Assembly (NCBI GenBank): GCA_009746045.1
Contig: RPFO01000080.1
Coordinates: 10,820,923-10,884,922 of the forward strand
From: Mesostigma viride
Taxonomy: Eukaryota; Streptophyta; Mesostigmatophyceae; Mesostigmatales; Mesostigmataceae
Direction of reading: 5' to 3'
DNA length: 64,000 nt
Below the pieces are notes generated by a model, which was given only the letters and a program-made list of their open reading frames with translations, did not search any database and was not told the origin of the DNA. This document shows, in pieces, positions 23,954 to 35,039 of the stretch. Both the position numbers and the translations under genes were made by a program. Numbering within the stretch: position 1 is the first letter of the stretch; every line of letters begins with the position of its first letter.

Positions 23954-24754
23954 CGGAGTTATTGTCGTCAGAAAGTAACAAACGTGAAAACGCTAGCTGC
24001 CCAAATCTGAGATTCCGCGGAACACAGAAAGTAAGAAAGCCTAGAAGCTACCAGCAAGGAATCGAACATAGGACCTTTGGCATGATTTCGCGGCTGTGTG
24101 AGTCTCCTGATCCGAAGGCATCTCACTTAACGTTTCGAAACAGCCCAGCTGCGAAAAACCTCTTTACCGGAGAGGGGTGCCAATATGTCCGATATTGCTG
24201 AATCTATAGAAGATGACCTTCATCGCCAACTTCGCAACAAGGAGCGCCTGCTGGCTTTCGCAACCCGGCACTCCCAACGGTATGCTGCATTCTTTGAGTT
24301 AACGTTTTTATAAACGCAATGTATAAGGATATGGTTGCAATGCAGCAAGGTGTGAATATGGTTGGAAACGGAGCTTTGTTAAAATTATAGGCTTACAGCA
24401 CTCGTGCACGTGAGTGCTTAGACACGAGTTTGCCAAGTCAAGGCAACACACGTGAGGCGGGCTCGCAAGAGATCTGCCCAAATGGCACTGGCCTATTCTT
24501 TATATACTTGTGCACTGTGCTTTGCTAGTCCTGAGCAGCCTAGGAGGACTGCTCAGTATTAACACTCCCGGTACAGTATTCACTACCTGTACAGCGCCCA
24601 GTTCCTATACAGTAGGTCTGCCATACAGGCACAGTGACCACAGAGTACAGTCACCACAGTGATTATTGCATCCGCACCTAGAAGTCCAGGACTAAGTCTG
24701 CGGTACCAACAGACCACAGGTTAAGGTTCCTATTTCCTGCGTACGACGTATTAA
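23954..24754. other. Intergenic; possible LTR fragment on the minus strand
   Basis: On the minus strand, TGTTAATACTGAGCAGTCC starts at about 24559 after a purine-rich ACCGGGAG, and a TATATAAAG box follows some 50 bp further on (24499-24507). This is the expected look of an LTR start, and it lies downstream of the minus-strand Copia RT. I could not find its other end or partner LTR. Bases near 24060 contain GGAATCGAACATAGG, which resembles a B-box, but no tRNA fold is convincing. Confidence 0.35.
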
Positions 24755-27041
24755 GGGGAGGGGACACCCCTAAAGGGCACTTTTCTGGAAACCATACCTA
24801 TGCATGTGCTAAAAATCCAATGATGATTGGGGACCATTAATATGATAAAAAAAAAAATTTCCAGCCACTTGGGGGGGGTACTAGCCCCCACAGGGCACCG
24901 GTAACGCGCTAAAAATAGAAAAAGACGCTATTCTAGTCACATTTTTCCTAGGGCAGTGGGCAAACATATTGGGACCAAATCATATATTCCCATATAGTTC
25001 CCTGACTTTTGAGAAATGCTACCTAATTTTGAGCACAAAATAATCATGTTTACACACATTGATGGATTTTCCCGCAAAAAGGGTACTTTTTTAATGAAAA
25101 AAAAAATTATCAAATCATAAACACATGGAATAGGGCCAAATCATATATTCCCAAATACTAGAGGTTGGGGGACATGCAGCCCCAAATTTTCAGGTCATTC
25201 TGACAAGCGCAGCCCTATTTGATGGATATTCCTAGATTGCCACCTGTGACGAAGCTAAGGGAGGCTTTAGCTAGTATTTAACCACACTAACACCCCTTTA
25301 TACATCTAAGCCTCATGAAAACTGGCCAAACCACATACTACCATTCTCTGCACATATGGTACCTCCTATGTTCAAGGTTTGACGCCATTCTGACAAGAAC
25401 TGCCCAAGTTACAACCATTCCAAGACGGCCACCCATGTAGACGCTACAAGGAAATTAGAGTAACCATTTAGCCACACTAGCACCTCCTTCTTCATCAAAG
25501 ACATCTGCAAACTGACCAAAGCACACATAATCAACTCTTGCACGCTGACGGCAACGCATGCTCAATGTGGGGGGTCATTGCGACAAGAACTGCTCAAGTT
25601 GATGGGTTTCCTATATGACCACATGACAAGGCGCTAAGGACCACTCAGTAAGTTAGTAACCCCACAGTGCCACTTAATATGCCATCCAACATGCACCAAA
25701 ACCATGCAGAGTATGTTTACAAAGTACAAAGGGGTGGCCACGCACCTCATATGTCTTCATCATCCCTCCAGCATGGCCAGCCTTGTAAATATGTGCATAG
25801 CCTTGACGATGGTAGCCCTAACATGCCTAAGCGGCATTTCCTATGTTTCTCCCAGGTTAGAGTGTAAGGTTGATGCCAACCAAGCTAATCAACACAACAA
25901 CACCTCCTAAACTGTCCTCCCCGGCATGGATGACAAACTGGGACTATGGAGGGCAAGGAACCAAGTAAGAACATGGTATATATAGCTTGCATGCAGTCAT
26001 GCATGTCAACCATGGTTGGCTCAGCACATTGTAGTCTTGTCACATCATCATAACAAAGGAAAGCTCAAACAACCATTGGTGCCAGCTATCTACATGCAGT
26101 CACACAAATGCAATATCTCCAACATCATCATCACTATAACACTTCCATCCCTGCACGATAAAATGCAAAGAAACCATTGGCGGCCCTTCACCGCATGAGC
26201 GCTGTGATGCCGCTGCGGCCTGTGAGGAGAGGGTGCGTCACTCTCAAACAACAAGAAGCGTCCATGCGCACAACATCCTTGCCAGAACACGTTTTATGAA
26301 ATGCCTTATACCTTCCCGAAGAGCTATAGGCTGCGACTGAAGCGGCCCTGATCACGACATCAACGAAAACAATCTAAAGCTGCCAGGTATTCGACAACAC
26401 AACGGCAAGCGACGGCGAGCTAGCTGGCGGAAACTGCCCAAAAAGAACGCAAAAAACCTCGAACGATGAGCTCATAGAAGAAAGCACCGATAGCAGATAA
26501 CGTTCGCGACAAATCTGTACCTTGCCCCCGTAAATCCCTCGCCCAGGCGCGCAACAACAGCCGTTCTTCCATGGACAGGTCAGACACGCACTGCGCAGGT
26601 CTGAACAATTACTTACCGATAATGGCCGAAAATCTGGCAAAAAGCACCAGCTCGGTTTAGAATTCGATGCAACCGATATTAATGCCTGCTTCAAGGTCAG
26701 AACAGCCCCCAAAACCGCTATTTTACAGCCGCTATCATGAATTCTATTTCATTCCGCGCGACCAAAAAATTCAGATTACCCCCCATGCCGATGGCATAAA
26801 AAAACAACAGCGAAATTGTAAACCAGCTGATTTCCGCCAAAAACTAACATCATAAACTCATCTCCTTCTAGATTCGAGTAAAATTTTTGCATTTCGCCTG
26901 CCCTAGTGTGGTAGTTTCGCCTGAACGCAGTCGCCATGGCCACTTCCGCAAGGGGTGCGCGCACCGTGCACGTGAAATTTGTGACCTTCGGCTCCGGCGC
27001 GAATTTTTTGGCGCCAAAAAATTCGGGGGTGTCCCGTCCCC
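24755..27041. mobile_element. Non-autonomous DNA transposon, TTAA target duplication (copy 2)
   Basis: 2287 bp. Terminal inverted repeats of 16 bp with one mismatch (GGGGAGGGGACACCCC against the reverse complement of GGGGTGTCCCGTCCCC), flanked by TTAA at 24751-24754 and 27042-27045. It shares ordered blocks with 13110-15016. It is longer partly because an internal block (CATTCTGACAAG(C/A)-GC-GCCC...GGCCACC...GACGCTA) is repeated about every 190 bp near 25190, 25385 and 25570. No transposase frame is seen. The family is defined by the two copies; superfamily (piggyBac or Kolobok type) remains open. Confidence 0.9.
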
Positions 27042-27045
27042 TTAA

Positions 27046-28038
27046 TCCAATACCGTCGTAGGTTCAGCACCTAATTCCTGTCAGCCCAGGAATTACTGTC
27101 GACCCCATATGTCGTCGGCAAATATTCACGTCCGACTTAGAAGAACAGCCGGCTCGCGCTCGCGCGCGCGACCGGGAAGTCGGAACGCCATAACTTTCTT
27201 GATACTTGTCGGAATGAACTCGTTCCGGTGCCGCTGGAATCGCAGAGATATGCCGAATCAGGAACACGCCAATGCACTTGGCGTTAACTCCAATCCTTTC
27301 TTTTCTTGAGCTGTAGCAGCTCACACAAGTCTACATACAAACACACACAATGGGTACTGGACATCCTCCCCGACTACAAGTCACAACCCGCTGGGCATGA
27401 CAGTCAGCTTGGATTCCTTATTATATGTACATAGCACCCATACTGGTTCAGGAGCACAAACAAATTACAATGAGTCCCTATCCCTTCACGGGAGGCTCGT
27501 TGTGTTACCCATGTACAAGAGGTTGGCCAACTGTGGCAGCCCATAGGTGTTCAGCTATAAGAACTTGAGAAGTATGTACAACCTTCAGGACCTTAGGCGA
27601 AACCCCCCAGATCACCCACAACAGCTCATCAGAAAACAGTGCTGACCCCCAGACGGGAGTCGGCGCCGGTCTGCTGCCCCTTATCGAACCAGACACAACA
27701 TCTACGCGAAGCACATGCAAAACACAAGCTCCTATACTCATTCCAACCGTGGAAAATCAGGGGACCTGTCGCCACCTCACCAGCATGGTGGATGGGTCAG
27801 CCAGTCCGTGAAACTCCGCCTTAAGACGGCACCAGGGAATCGAACCCCGCCCACAAACCACAGATCTGGGGAAACCTCAGACTGAGATGAAAACCCCAGA
27901 TAGACATCTCTCCATCAGAGACAATGTCAGACATTCCCACACCAGAGACATGTCTCACCCCTCAAGGTGTGCTCAGGATTATGTACAATCAAGCTCCCAG
28001 CCTGATATCCAGAGACTTAAGCACCCAGCTCTCAGCTT
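27046..28038. other. No supported gene; downstream of Copia RNase H
   Basis: This lies 3' of the minus-strand Copia coding region and could hold its 3' untranslated region. On the minus strand near 27838-27860 there is GGGGTTCGATTCCCTGG, a good T-arm/B-box look-alike, but no acceptor stem or anticodon arm fits. No LTR boundary is recognised. Confidence 0.4.
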
Positions 28039-29417
28039 TTAGACAGATAGACCGACTTGACAGTCAGCATTCATGAGCTTCCTCAGTACATTGTACTGGG
28101 CTGGGGCCTTGTGTGGCAGCTTGGTCAATGCATCAGCAGGGTTCTCCTCGCCAGGGATATGCTTCAAGTCAACCAAACTGGCCAACTCCTTCAGCAACAA
28201 ATAATCCAGGTCCCGGCTTCTGGCCAGCTGCTTGTGAACAAACTGGACCATACCCATGCTGTCTGTTAGCAACAACGTCTCCATCTGCAAGGTCCAAGGG
28301 GTAACTGAAGCCAGCTCCAGCATTAACTCCTTTATGTACAAGCTGGACTGGATCCCCTCGCATATGGCCCTGCATTCTGCCACATCTGAACTGATACAGA
28401 CCCTCTTCTGCAGTCTGCTCTGCTGAACAAACTTGCCCTGCTCTGATAAAAAGCAAACAGAGCAGCAGATCTCCCCCTGACCTTGGTAACCTGGCGAGCA
28501 TCCATGGAACTGTCAACAAAGATCTCCAAGGTGATAGGCTGGGCAAAGTCAATCCCAGACAAAATCAGATCAGGGGTACTCTCCACCAATCGGGCTATGA
28601 CTCGAGGCTTCTCATCCTCAAGCACATCATCAGGCATTCTGCTATGGACCATCAAGGACGGACCACAGATGCTGGCAAACCAGGCCAACATGCCTCTCAA
28701 CTCAGGTCCTGCAGCCTGGGTGATCTTCTCTGGCAAGGCCTTCACAATGGTCTGTTTATAATCTCCTCCAGCCTGAAGCCTGATACTCCACTCCCCATCC
28801 CTCCTGAACAGGGTAGCCTGCATTCCACAGAACACTACAGGCTTGTTGGGCTCCTGCCACAGCTCCTTGCCCAGTGAAAACTTGCCACTGATGACAGGAA
28901 TAAACTTCTTCAGCCAGGTCGTGGGGGCTAGCAAATGCAGATCATCTCCATGCAAACTAGCATACACTGGCAGACCCTCCCATTGGGCCAGCAACAAACA
29001 GGGATCAACTGAAGACACTCTCAAGCCACACTCACTGATCAGAGCTTCCTGCAGCGTGAGTCTCCAGATGATGGGGCTCGACCTGAGTCCTTCCAGGCCC
29101 TTCAGAATAACCAGGAAATGTTGATGCAGCTCCAGCTTCCAGATAGCAGGCACCTCAACACAGTAAGGCTCATCCTGCTTCCATATCCTCCTGGCCACTT
29201 CTGGATCAGATTTTAAAAATGCCCTCTTGAAGTCCAGCAGCACTGATGACATAGCTGCTCCCTTGTTCAGCAACCCCACGTAGAGACATAGCAAAATTCT
29301 CCATGTGTCGTGTAACATCCCTGGCGTGTACAGCTCCTCTCCTGGCAGACTCCCCGTGCCGTGATACTCATTCAGGACAGGCCTGACATGGGGCACTGAT
29401 ACCTCATCCACAACCTT
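28039..29417 (-). pseudogene. Copia-like reverse transcriptase and RNase H (part of split element)
   Basis: The RT region on the minus strand shows the Copia order: a leucine-rich VLLDFKRAFL (motif A, catalytic Asp), then LRSSPIIW, then LHGDDLHLL (the YxDD box, with His-Gly for the usual Tyr-Val). A second frame (28383-28039) holds Copia-type RNase H motifs AECRAICEGIQ, LLTDSMGM and HIPGEENPADALTKL. A frame change near 28440-28460 separates the two. The N-terminus of this RT is at 42399, on the far side of element X; codon phase matches exactly across the 3-bp target duplication, so they were one gene. Confidence 0.88.
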
Positions 29418-29447
29418 GGGTGGTTTGTTTGGGTTAGGACAGATTTG
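29418..29447 (+). repeat. Element X left terminal inverted repeat
   Basis: Begins GGGTGGTTTGTTTGGG; pairs with 42366-42395. Followed by GGCTGCAGGTCTGTCCTAAA, which is also present near the right end in direct orientation. Confidence 0.93.
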
Positions 29448-30302
29448 GGAGGCTGCAGGTCTGTCCTAAATGAAAATTTGAAATCTGTGTTTTTTGGATG
29501 CTGTGGACTTCCCAAAATAGTTTGATAGAAGGTTTGGGCAAATTTTTGCATTGGTCGAGGAGTTTCAAGTCAATAATTGTGTTATATAATGACAAGTTGC
29601 CTTATATGCTGTAACCAAATGGGCATTCATGATTGTCAAGCTGGTATCTTATGATGAGTAGAGACAATTGCACTCACAGCTTGTAATTTTGCATACTTTA
29701 AAATTTAGTGACGTGATTGTAATTGCAAAGGCTGGAATGTATCTACTACATGAGACATTATCAAGGAGGATTCTGCGCATGTTCCATGTGGTTTTTGCCA
29801 GTTTCTGTCAGGGATTATATCGCGGCTTCGCGGAAAATGACTGACACTTGGGTCTCGTAAATCTCGGGCAAACCTTGAAATGCTCCATGACTGCGCAAAT
29901 GGACATGGCAAAAAACTCACATGAGCACACTAGTAATGGTCATAGCAGCCGCAGCAGCGACAAACAACCTCAACAGACTCATGCAGGCCAGGAATATAAT
30001 TAATCACATCAGAATCAGAACATGCATTGGTGTTGACAAGTTACATCATGACAATGGTGGCAGCACTATACTGGCATGCATGGCAGAGAGTGAATCAAAA
30101 GCACGGCATATCAGCGGAGAAGCAGCAAAGGAAGCAGCAATGTTGGCAGCCATGGTGCACACATAGCAATCATTGGTAGCAACAATGGTAGCAACCGCGA
30201 CTTCATGTTTCCATAGCCTCCGGGGCTCCATCGCTACCGCTGTCCGGACACACTATGTAACGGCGTGCCCGGCGACGACGGGAATCAGACAACATATCTT
30301 CT
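29448..30302. other. Element X left subterminal non-coding region
   Basis: AT-rich sequence with no recognised gene. On the minus strand it lies downstream of the 712-aa gene and would hold its 3' end. Confidence 0.5.
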
Positions 30303-32441
30303 TCAGCCGCGCCGGCTGCCGCGCGCGCAGGCGCAGGCGAGTCGGCAGGTGCAGCCGCGCAGGTGGCCGCGCGCGCAGGCGCAGGCGAGTTGGCAGGTGC
30401 TGCCGCGCGCGCAGGCGCAAGCGAGTTGGCAGGTGCAGCAGCGCCGGTGGCCGCAGGCGCGGGCGTAGGCGATCGAGTTGGCAGGTGCAGCCACGCCGGT
30501 GGCCGCGCGCGCAGGCGCAGGCGAGTTGGCAGGTGCTGCCGCGCGCGCAGGCGCAAGCGAGTTGGCAGGTGCAGCCGCGCAGGTGGCCGCAGGCGAGTTG
30601 GCAGGTGCTGCCGCGCGCGCAGGTGCAAGCGAGTTGGCAGGTGCAGCCGCGCCGGTGGCCGCAGGCGCGGGCGTAGGCGAGTTGGCAGGTGCAGCCACGC
30701 CGGCTGCCGCGCGCGCAGGCGCAGGCGAGTTGGCAGGTGCTGCTGCGCGCGCAGGCGCAAGCGAGTTGGCAGGTGCAGCCGCGCAGGTGGCCGCAGGCGA
30801 GTTGGCAGGTGCTGCCGCGCGTGCAGGCGCAAGCGAGTTGGCAGGTGCAGCCACGCCGGCTGCCGCGCGCGCAGGCGCAGGCGAGTTGGCAGGTGCTGCC
30901 GCGCGCGCAGGCGCAAGCGAGTTGGCAGGTGCAGCCGCGCAGGTGGCCGCAGGCGAGTTGGCAGGTGCTGCCGCGCGTGCAGGCGCAAGCGAGTTGGCAG
31001 GTGCAGCCGCGCCGGTGGCCGCAGGCGCGGGCGTAGGCGAGTTGGCAGGTGCAGCCACGCCGGCTGCCGCGCGCGCAGGCGCAGGCGAGTTGGCAGGTGC
31101 TGCCGCGCGCGCAGGCGCAAGCGAGTTGGCAGGTGCAGCCGCGCCGGTGGCCGCAGGCGCGGGCGTAGGCGACTTGCTAGGTGCAGCCGCGCCGGTGGTC
31201 GTGAGTGCAGGCGCAGGCGAGTTGGCAGGTGCAGCCGCGCCGGTGGCCGCACACGCGGGCGCACGCAAGTCACTTGCAGCCTTATCATTCAGGGCGCGCA
31301 CTGCTGCGCGCAAGTTGGTCGCCACCGCACGTGGGTTGCGCGTGGCTGTGCCGGTTGCTGCAGGCGCAGGCGGCTTGCGCTTAGTTGTGTCGGCCGTGCC
31401 GCGCGCTGCCTCAGGCGAGCTGCGCGCAGTTGCGCTGGTCAGCGCAGCGTGCACCTCCGCACGTAAGCGGGACTCGGCAACGGCGATCTCAGACGCTTGC
31501 AGAGGAGGGACGGACACACCGGGGCATCCACAGATTTTCTTCCCCAATTCTGGGAGGTCCACACACGTCACCGCCAGCTCTTCCCATTGAGCACCCCAAA
31601 ACATAGCCACCTTGCCATGTTCCGTGTCCACAGCTGCCACTTGACCATGGAATCTTCTAGGACGGTTCACTGTGCGGCCGCCGACGGACTCGTGCACAAT
31701 CTCATAGCTGCACACAAGTTGTCCTACCAGGCAGAGCTTGCCACCCATCACCTGCTCCAAGATCGTTTGCCAGCAACGTTCAGCCATGCGCACCACACCC
31801 TTGGGAGTTGAAGCTAGTTGCCAGTCAATCGTCGGGTGACCTGCGTCCCTTGGCACCTGCTTGAGCGCGGTCAGGCACGCAGCAGACAGCTTTTTCTTGG
31901 CATCCAAAGACACCAAGTGGCGCGAGGCGGGCTTCTTCGCCGGGATCCAATGGGTGAGGATGACCTCGGATGCTGCGATGGTGACTGTGTGGGAGTTTAC
32001 GGACGACTTGCTCGGCAGAGGCCATGTGGCGCTGTTCGGGTCCCACTGATGCCAAGCATCGGTCATGCTCCTGGCACGGTATACAGAGAGGACCAGGTGA
32101 GGCTCGCTGCCCCCCTCATCGGCAGGCTGCTCTACCTTCTTCACCACCCCCACCAATATGGGGGGCCAGGGGACGTCGGTGTTGCAGAGCATTTGGCACG
32201 TGGGATGCCAGTATAGCACGACCGAGCCCTCCTTCAGCCCCTCCATACGCCGGTCATGCGCCACCTTGGCGGCATAGGCGGCATCTTCCTGCCGCCACTC
32301 ATCAAGCGTGCGGCCTTCATGGCAGACAGGGTCCACGTGTGGCACCACTCGCAGTGCAGCCTCGTTGACGAGCGCCATGTTGTCCGGCGCCACGGCAGGC
32401 TGCGGCCCTGCAGGGGCGGCACGGTCAGCGGCTGCCGCCAT
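30303..32441 (-). CDS. Element X protein of 712 aa, Tudor-like module plus Ala/Pro repeats
   Basis: Starts at ATG (32439-32441). The N-terminal half (about residues 1-330) is ordinary globular-looking sequence. Around residues 75-180 there is EGSVVLYWHP...PPILVGVVKK...VILTHWIP; around 240-310, VGQLVCSYEIV...RRFHGQVAAVD...VAMFWGAQWEELAV. The latter has the alternation expected of a Tudor/Agenet-like barrel (inference, low certainty). The C-terminal half is a repeat of PAPARAAAPANS and PAATGAAAPANS units encoded by a GC-rich ~45-bp minisatellite (30310-31280), open in all frames. It lies inside X in the same direction as the transposase. No family is recognised for the whole protein. A role in DNA or chromatin binding of the element is a guess. 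Confidence 0.65.
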   Translation of the reverse strand: MAAAADRAAPAGPQPAVAPDNMALVNEAALRVVPHVDPVCHEGRTLDEWRQEDAAYAAKVAHDRRMEGLKEGSVVLYWHPTCQMLCNTDVPWPPILVGVVKKVEQPADEGGSEPHLVLSVYRARSMTDAWHQWDPNSATWPLPSKSSVNSHTVTIAASEVILTHWIPAKKPASRHLVSLDAKKKLSAACLTALKQVPRDAGHPTIDWQLASTPKGVVRMAERCWQTILEQVMGGKLCLVGQLVCSYEIVHESVGGRTVNRPRRFHGQVAAVDTEHGKVAMFWGAQWEELAVTCVDLPELGKKICGCPGVSVPPLQASEIAVAESRLRAEVHAALTSATARSSPEAARGTADTTKRKPPAPAATGTATRNPRAVATNLRAAVRALNDKAASDLRAPACAATGAAAPANSPAPALTTTGAAAPSKSPTPAPAATGAAAPANSLAPARAAAPANSPAPARAAAGVAAPANSPTPAPAATGAAAPANSLAPARAAAPANSPAATCAAAPANSLAPARAAAPANSPAPARAAAGVAAPANSLAPARAAAPANSPAATCAAAPANSLAPARAAAPANSPAPARAAAGVAAPANSPTPAPAATGAAAPANSLAPARAAAPANSPAATCAAAPANSLAPARAAAPANSPAPARAATGVAAPANSIAYARACGHRRCCTCQLACACARGSTCQLACACARGHLRGCTCRLACACARGSRRG

Positions 32442-32451
32442 TTCAATGGCA

Positions 32452-33499
32452 TGTCACGTCCGTGATCATTTACGTCCGTGCACTCAAGAAGTTACGCGGT
32501 TGCCGTAATCGGAATCGTTACCGACGTTTGGTTGGTTCCGATTCAGTAGGCCGCAGGCTTTGTTCCTTGGGCCGGTGTGGAGCGCCGCGCCGGAAAGGCC
32601 TGAATTTCTAGAGTGACAGTCTTAGGTGACCTGACTTAGGTTCAGGCGCAAGACTTTGGGGCGCAAAGCCTTGGTGGCTTGCGCAATATTCCGGTGCGTG
32701 ACATTTGGCAGTTATGAATCTTTTGTATTGTCCAGACGGAATGATGTTCAGTCCATCTGACAAAGCTAGATACGCAGATCGTAGTGTGCGGTGTGCTGGC
32801 TCGCACGTGGTTGTCGAACAGACTTGCTCTGCATTTTGCTGGCAGTCTAACTGCACGTCAGGCGGCTTGCTGGCAAATGCGACAGCGCATGGATGCCGGG
32901 ATTTTTGGAGGTATTTAGGAGCACAGCAGCGGCCATGGTGGTCGTTGTTCGCTCGTTACTCTCCCTCACAACTAGTTTGTTGTCTTCATGGGGTTAAACT
33001 TCTCGAACAGCCCGGAGCAGCCCCCGTGAGTGGTTGCATGTCGTTGCCATGACGATGGTTGATAGGATTGACAGTGGTTTGATCCGGTTGGGATGTTGTT
33101 GGCATTGTGGACGAGAAACGTTCTGCTGACCCGGGAACAGTCCCGGGAAAGGGCCGGTTCGTCGTTGGCCAGTGTGCCAGTAACTGGGACATGAGCGCAG
33201 AGTCACACAGTTGATATAGATTATGACGTAAGTAAACACTGTTGCGCCACAGTGGCGTCATGGTCGGTCTGTGGTGATTTCGATGGGTCTCAAGGATATG
33301 TAGTTACTCTTACAGTTGCGGCAGCACAACTCGGCATTCATTGTAATTTGTCAAATGTTATGGAATGAATGGTTTGGGCATTGCTTTCATCATAAAGCAT
33401 TATTGCAATCTTCATAATATAAATATCGGCTGGCTGCGCTGCCTGTCATGAAGGTGGTGGTGCCGTCAAGGACCACACCTATCATTTCCACATTATTTA
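32452..33499. repeat. 1.05 kb direct repeat inside X, copy 1
   Basis: Starts TGTCACGTCCGTGATCAT and matches 33901-34950 at nearly every base, with single differences such as GTTACTCTC against GTTTCTCTC and a 2-bp insertion near 34893. It contains small open frames that have no recognised domain and are duplicated with it. Confidence 0.95.
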
Positions 33500-33810
33500 A
33501 CCGAGCGAACAACCCTTGGCGGGTTCAGTTCGGACAGCCTGAGCCGGAGATATACCCAAGCTGCTTGCAGAATCAAGCACTTGGAAGAGGATTAAGCTTA
33601 TCCTTTAAAAAGCTATGAAGAGGATTAGGCTTATCCTTGAAAAAGCCATGAAGAGGATTATGCTTATCCTTGAAAAAGCACTGAAGAGGTTATTGCTTAG
33701 CCTATTTGAAAAGCATGTGTGGTCCTGTCGTGGGAATTTTTTTTTCCCTATGTGATCCTCTTTTTGACTTTTTGGCTCTTCATTTTTTCGAGCTAAAAAG
33801 TGGGGGGGAA
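33500..33810. repeat. 311 bp present only in copy 1 of the X duplication
   Basis: Copy 2 runs directly from ATTATTTA to TATAGTGGATC (34950/34951); copy 1 has 311 extra bases here. The extra DNA includes three tandem GAAGAGGATTA-GCTTATCCTT units (33590-33690). Either an insertion in copy 1 or a deletion in copy 2. Confidence 0.85.
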
Positions 33811-35039
33811 TATAGTGGATCACACACAAGAGTACTCTATTGCTATGGATATGCCTTCCAAGTGATAGGCTAGGATATAATGGCACGCAAACGCGACAGC
33901 TGTCACGTCCGTGATCATTTACGTCCGTGCACTCAAGAAGTTACGCGGTTGCCGTAATCGGAATCGTTACCGACGTTTGGTTGGTTCCGATTCAGTAGGC
34001 CGCAGGCTTTGTTCCTTGGGCCGGTGTGGAGCGCCGCGCCGGAAAGGCCTGAATTTCTAGAGTGACAGTCTTAGGTGACCTGACTTAGGTTCAGGCGCAA
34101 GACTTTGGGGCGCAAAGCCTTGGTGGCTTGCGCAATATTCCGGTGCGTGACATTTGGCAGTTATGAATCTTTTGTATTGTCCAGACGGAATGATGTTCAG
34201 TCCATCTGACAAAGCTAGATACGCAGATCGTAGTGTGCGGTGTGCTGGCTCGCACGTGGTTGTCGAACAGACTTGCTCTGCATTTTGCTGGCAGTCTAAC
34301 TGCACGTCAGGCGGCTTGCTGGCAAATGCGACAGCGCATGGATGCCGGGATTTTTGGAGGTATTTAGGAGCACAGCAGCGGCCATGGTGGTCGTTGTTCG
34401 CTCGTTTCTCTCCCTCACAACTAGTTTGTTGTCTTCATGGGGTTAAACTTCTCGAACAGCCCGGAGCAGCCCCCGTGAGTGGTTGCATGTCGTTGCCATG
34501 ACGATGGTTGATAAGATTGACAATGGTTTGATCCGGTTGGGATGTTGTTGGCATTGTGGACGAGAAACGTTCTGCTGACCCGGGAACAGTCCCGGGAAAG
34601 GGCCGGTTCGTCGTTGGCCAGTGTGCCAGTAACTGGGACATGAGCGCAGAGTCACACAGTTGATATAGATTATGACGTAAGTAAACACTGTTGCGCCACA
34701 GTGGCGTCATGGTCGGTCTGTGGTGATTTCGATGGGTCTCAAGGATATGTAGTTACTCTTACAGTTGCGGCAGCACAACTCGGCATTCATTGTAATTTGT
34801 CAAATGTTATGGAATGAATGGTTTGGGCATTGCTTTCATCATAAAGCATTATTGCAATCTTCATAATATAAATATCGGCTGGCTGCGCTGCCCGTGTCAT
34901 GAAGGTGGTGGTGCCGTCAAGGACCACACCTATCATTTCCACATTATTTATATAGTGGATCACACACAAGAGTACTCTATTGCTATGGATATGCCTTCCA
35001 AGTGATAGGCTAGGATATAATGGCACGCAAACGCGACAG
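33811..35039. repeat. X duplication: short block B, copy 2 of the 1.05 kb block, block B again
   Basis: Block B (33811-33899, TATAGTGGATCACACACAAG...) recurs at 34951-35039. Between them lies copy 2 of the 1.05 kb block (33901-34950). So the order is A, extra 311 bp, B, A, B, and the last B joins the transposase 3' coding end. Confidence 0.93.

Noticed and set aside
24047-24085. tRNA gene on the minus strand
   Set aside because: A TTCGATTCC box is present, but the T-stem does not pair and no acceptor stem is found.
27830-27870. tRNA gene on the minus strand
   Set aside because: GGGGTTCGATTCCCT resembles a T-arm, yet no matching acceptor or anticodon arm is present.
30363-31590. Plus-strand Ala/Gly/Arg repeat frames of up to 370 codons
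   Set aside because: They are shadows of the minisatellite in the 712-aa minus gene, which alone continues into non-repetitive sequence.
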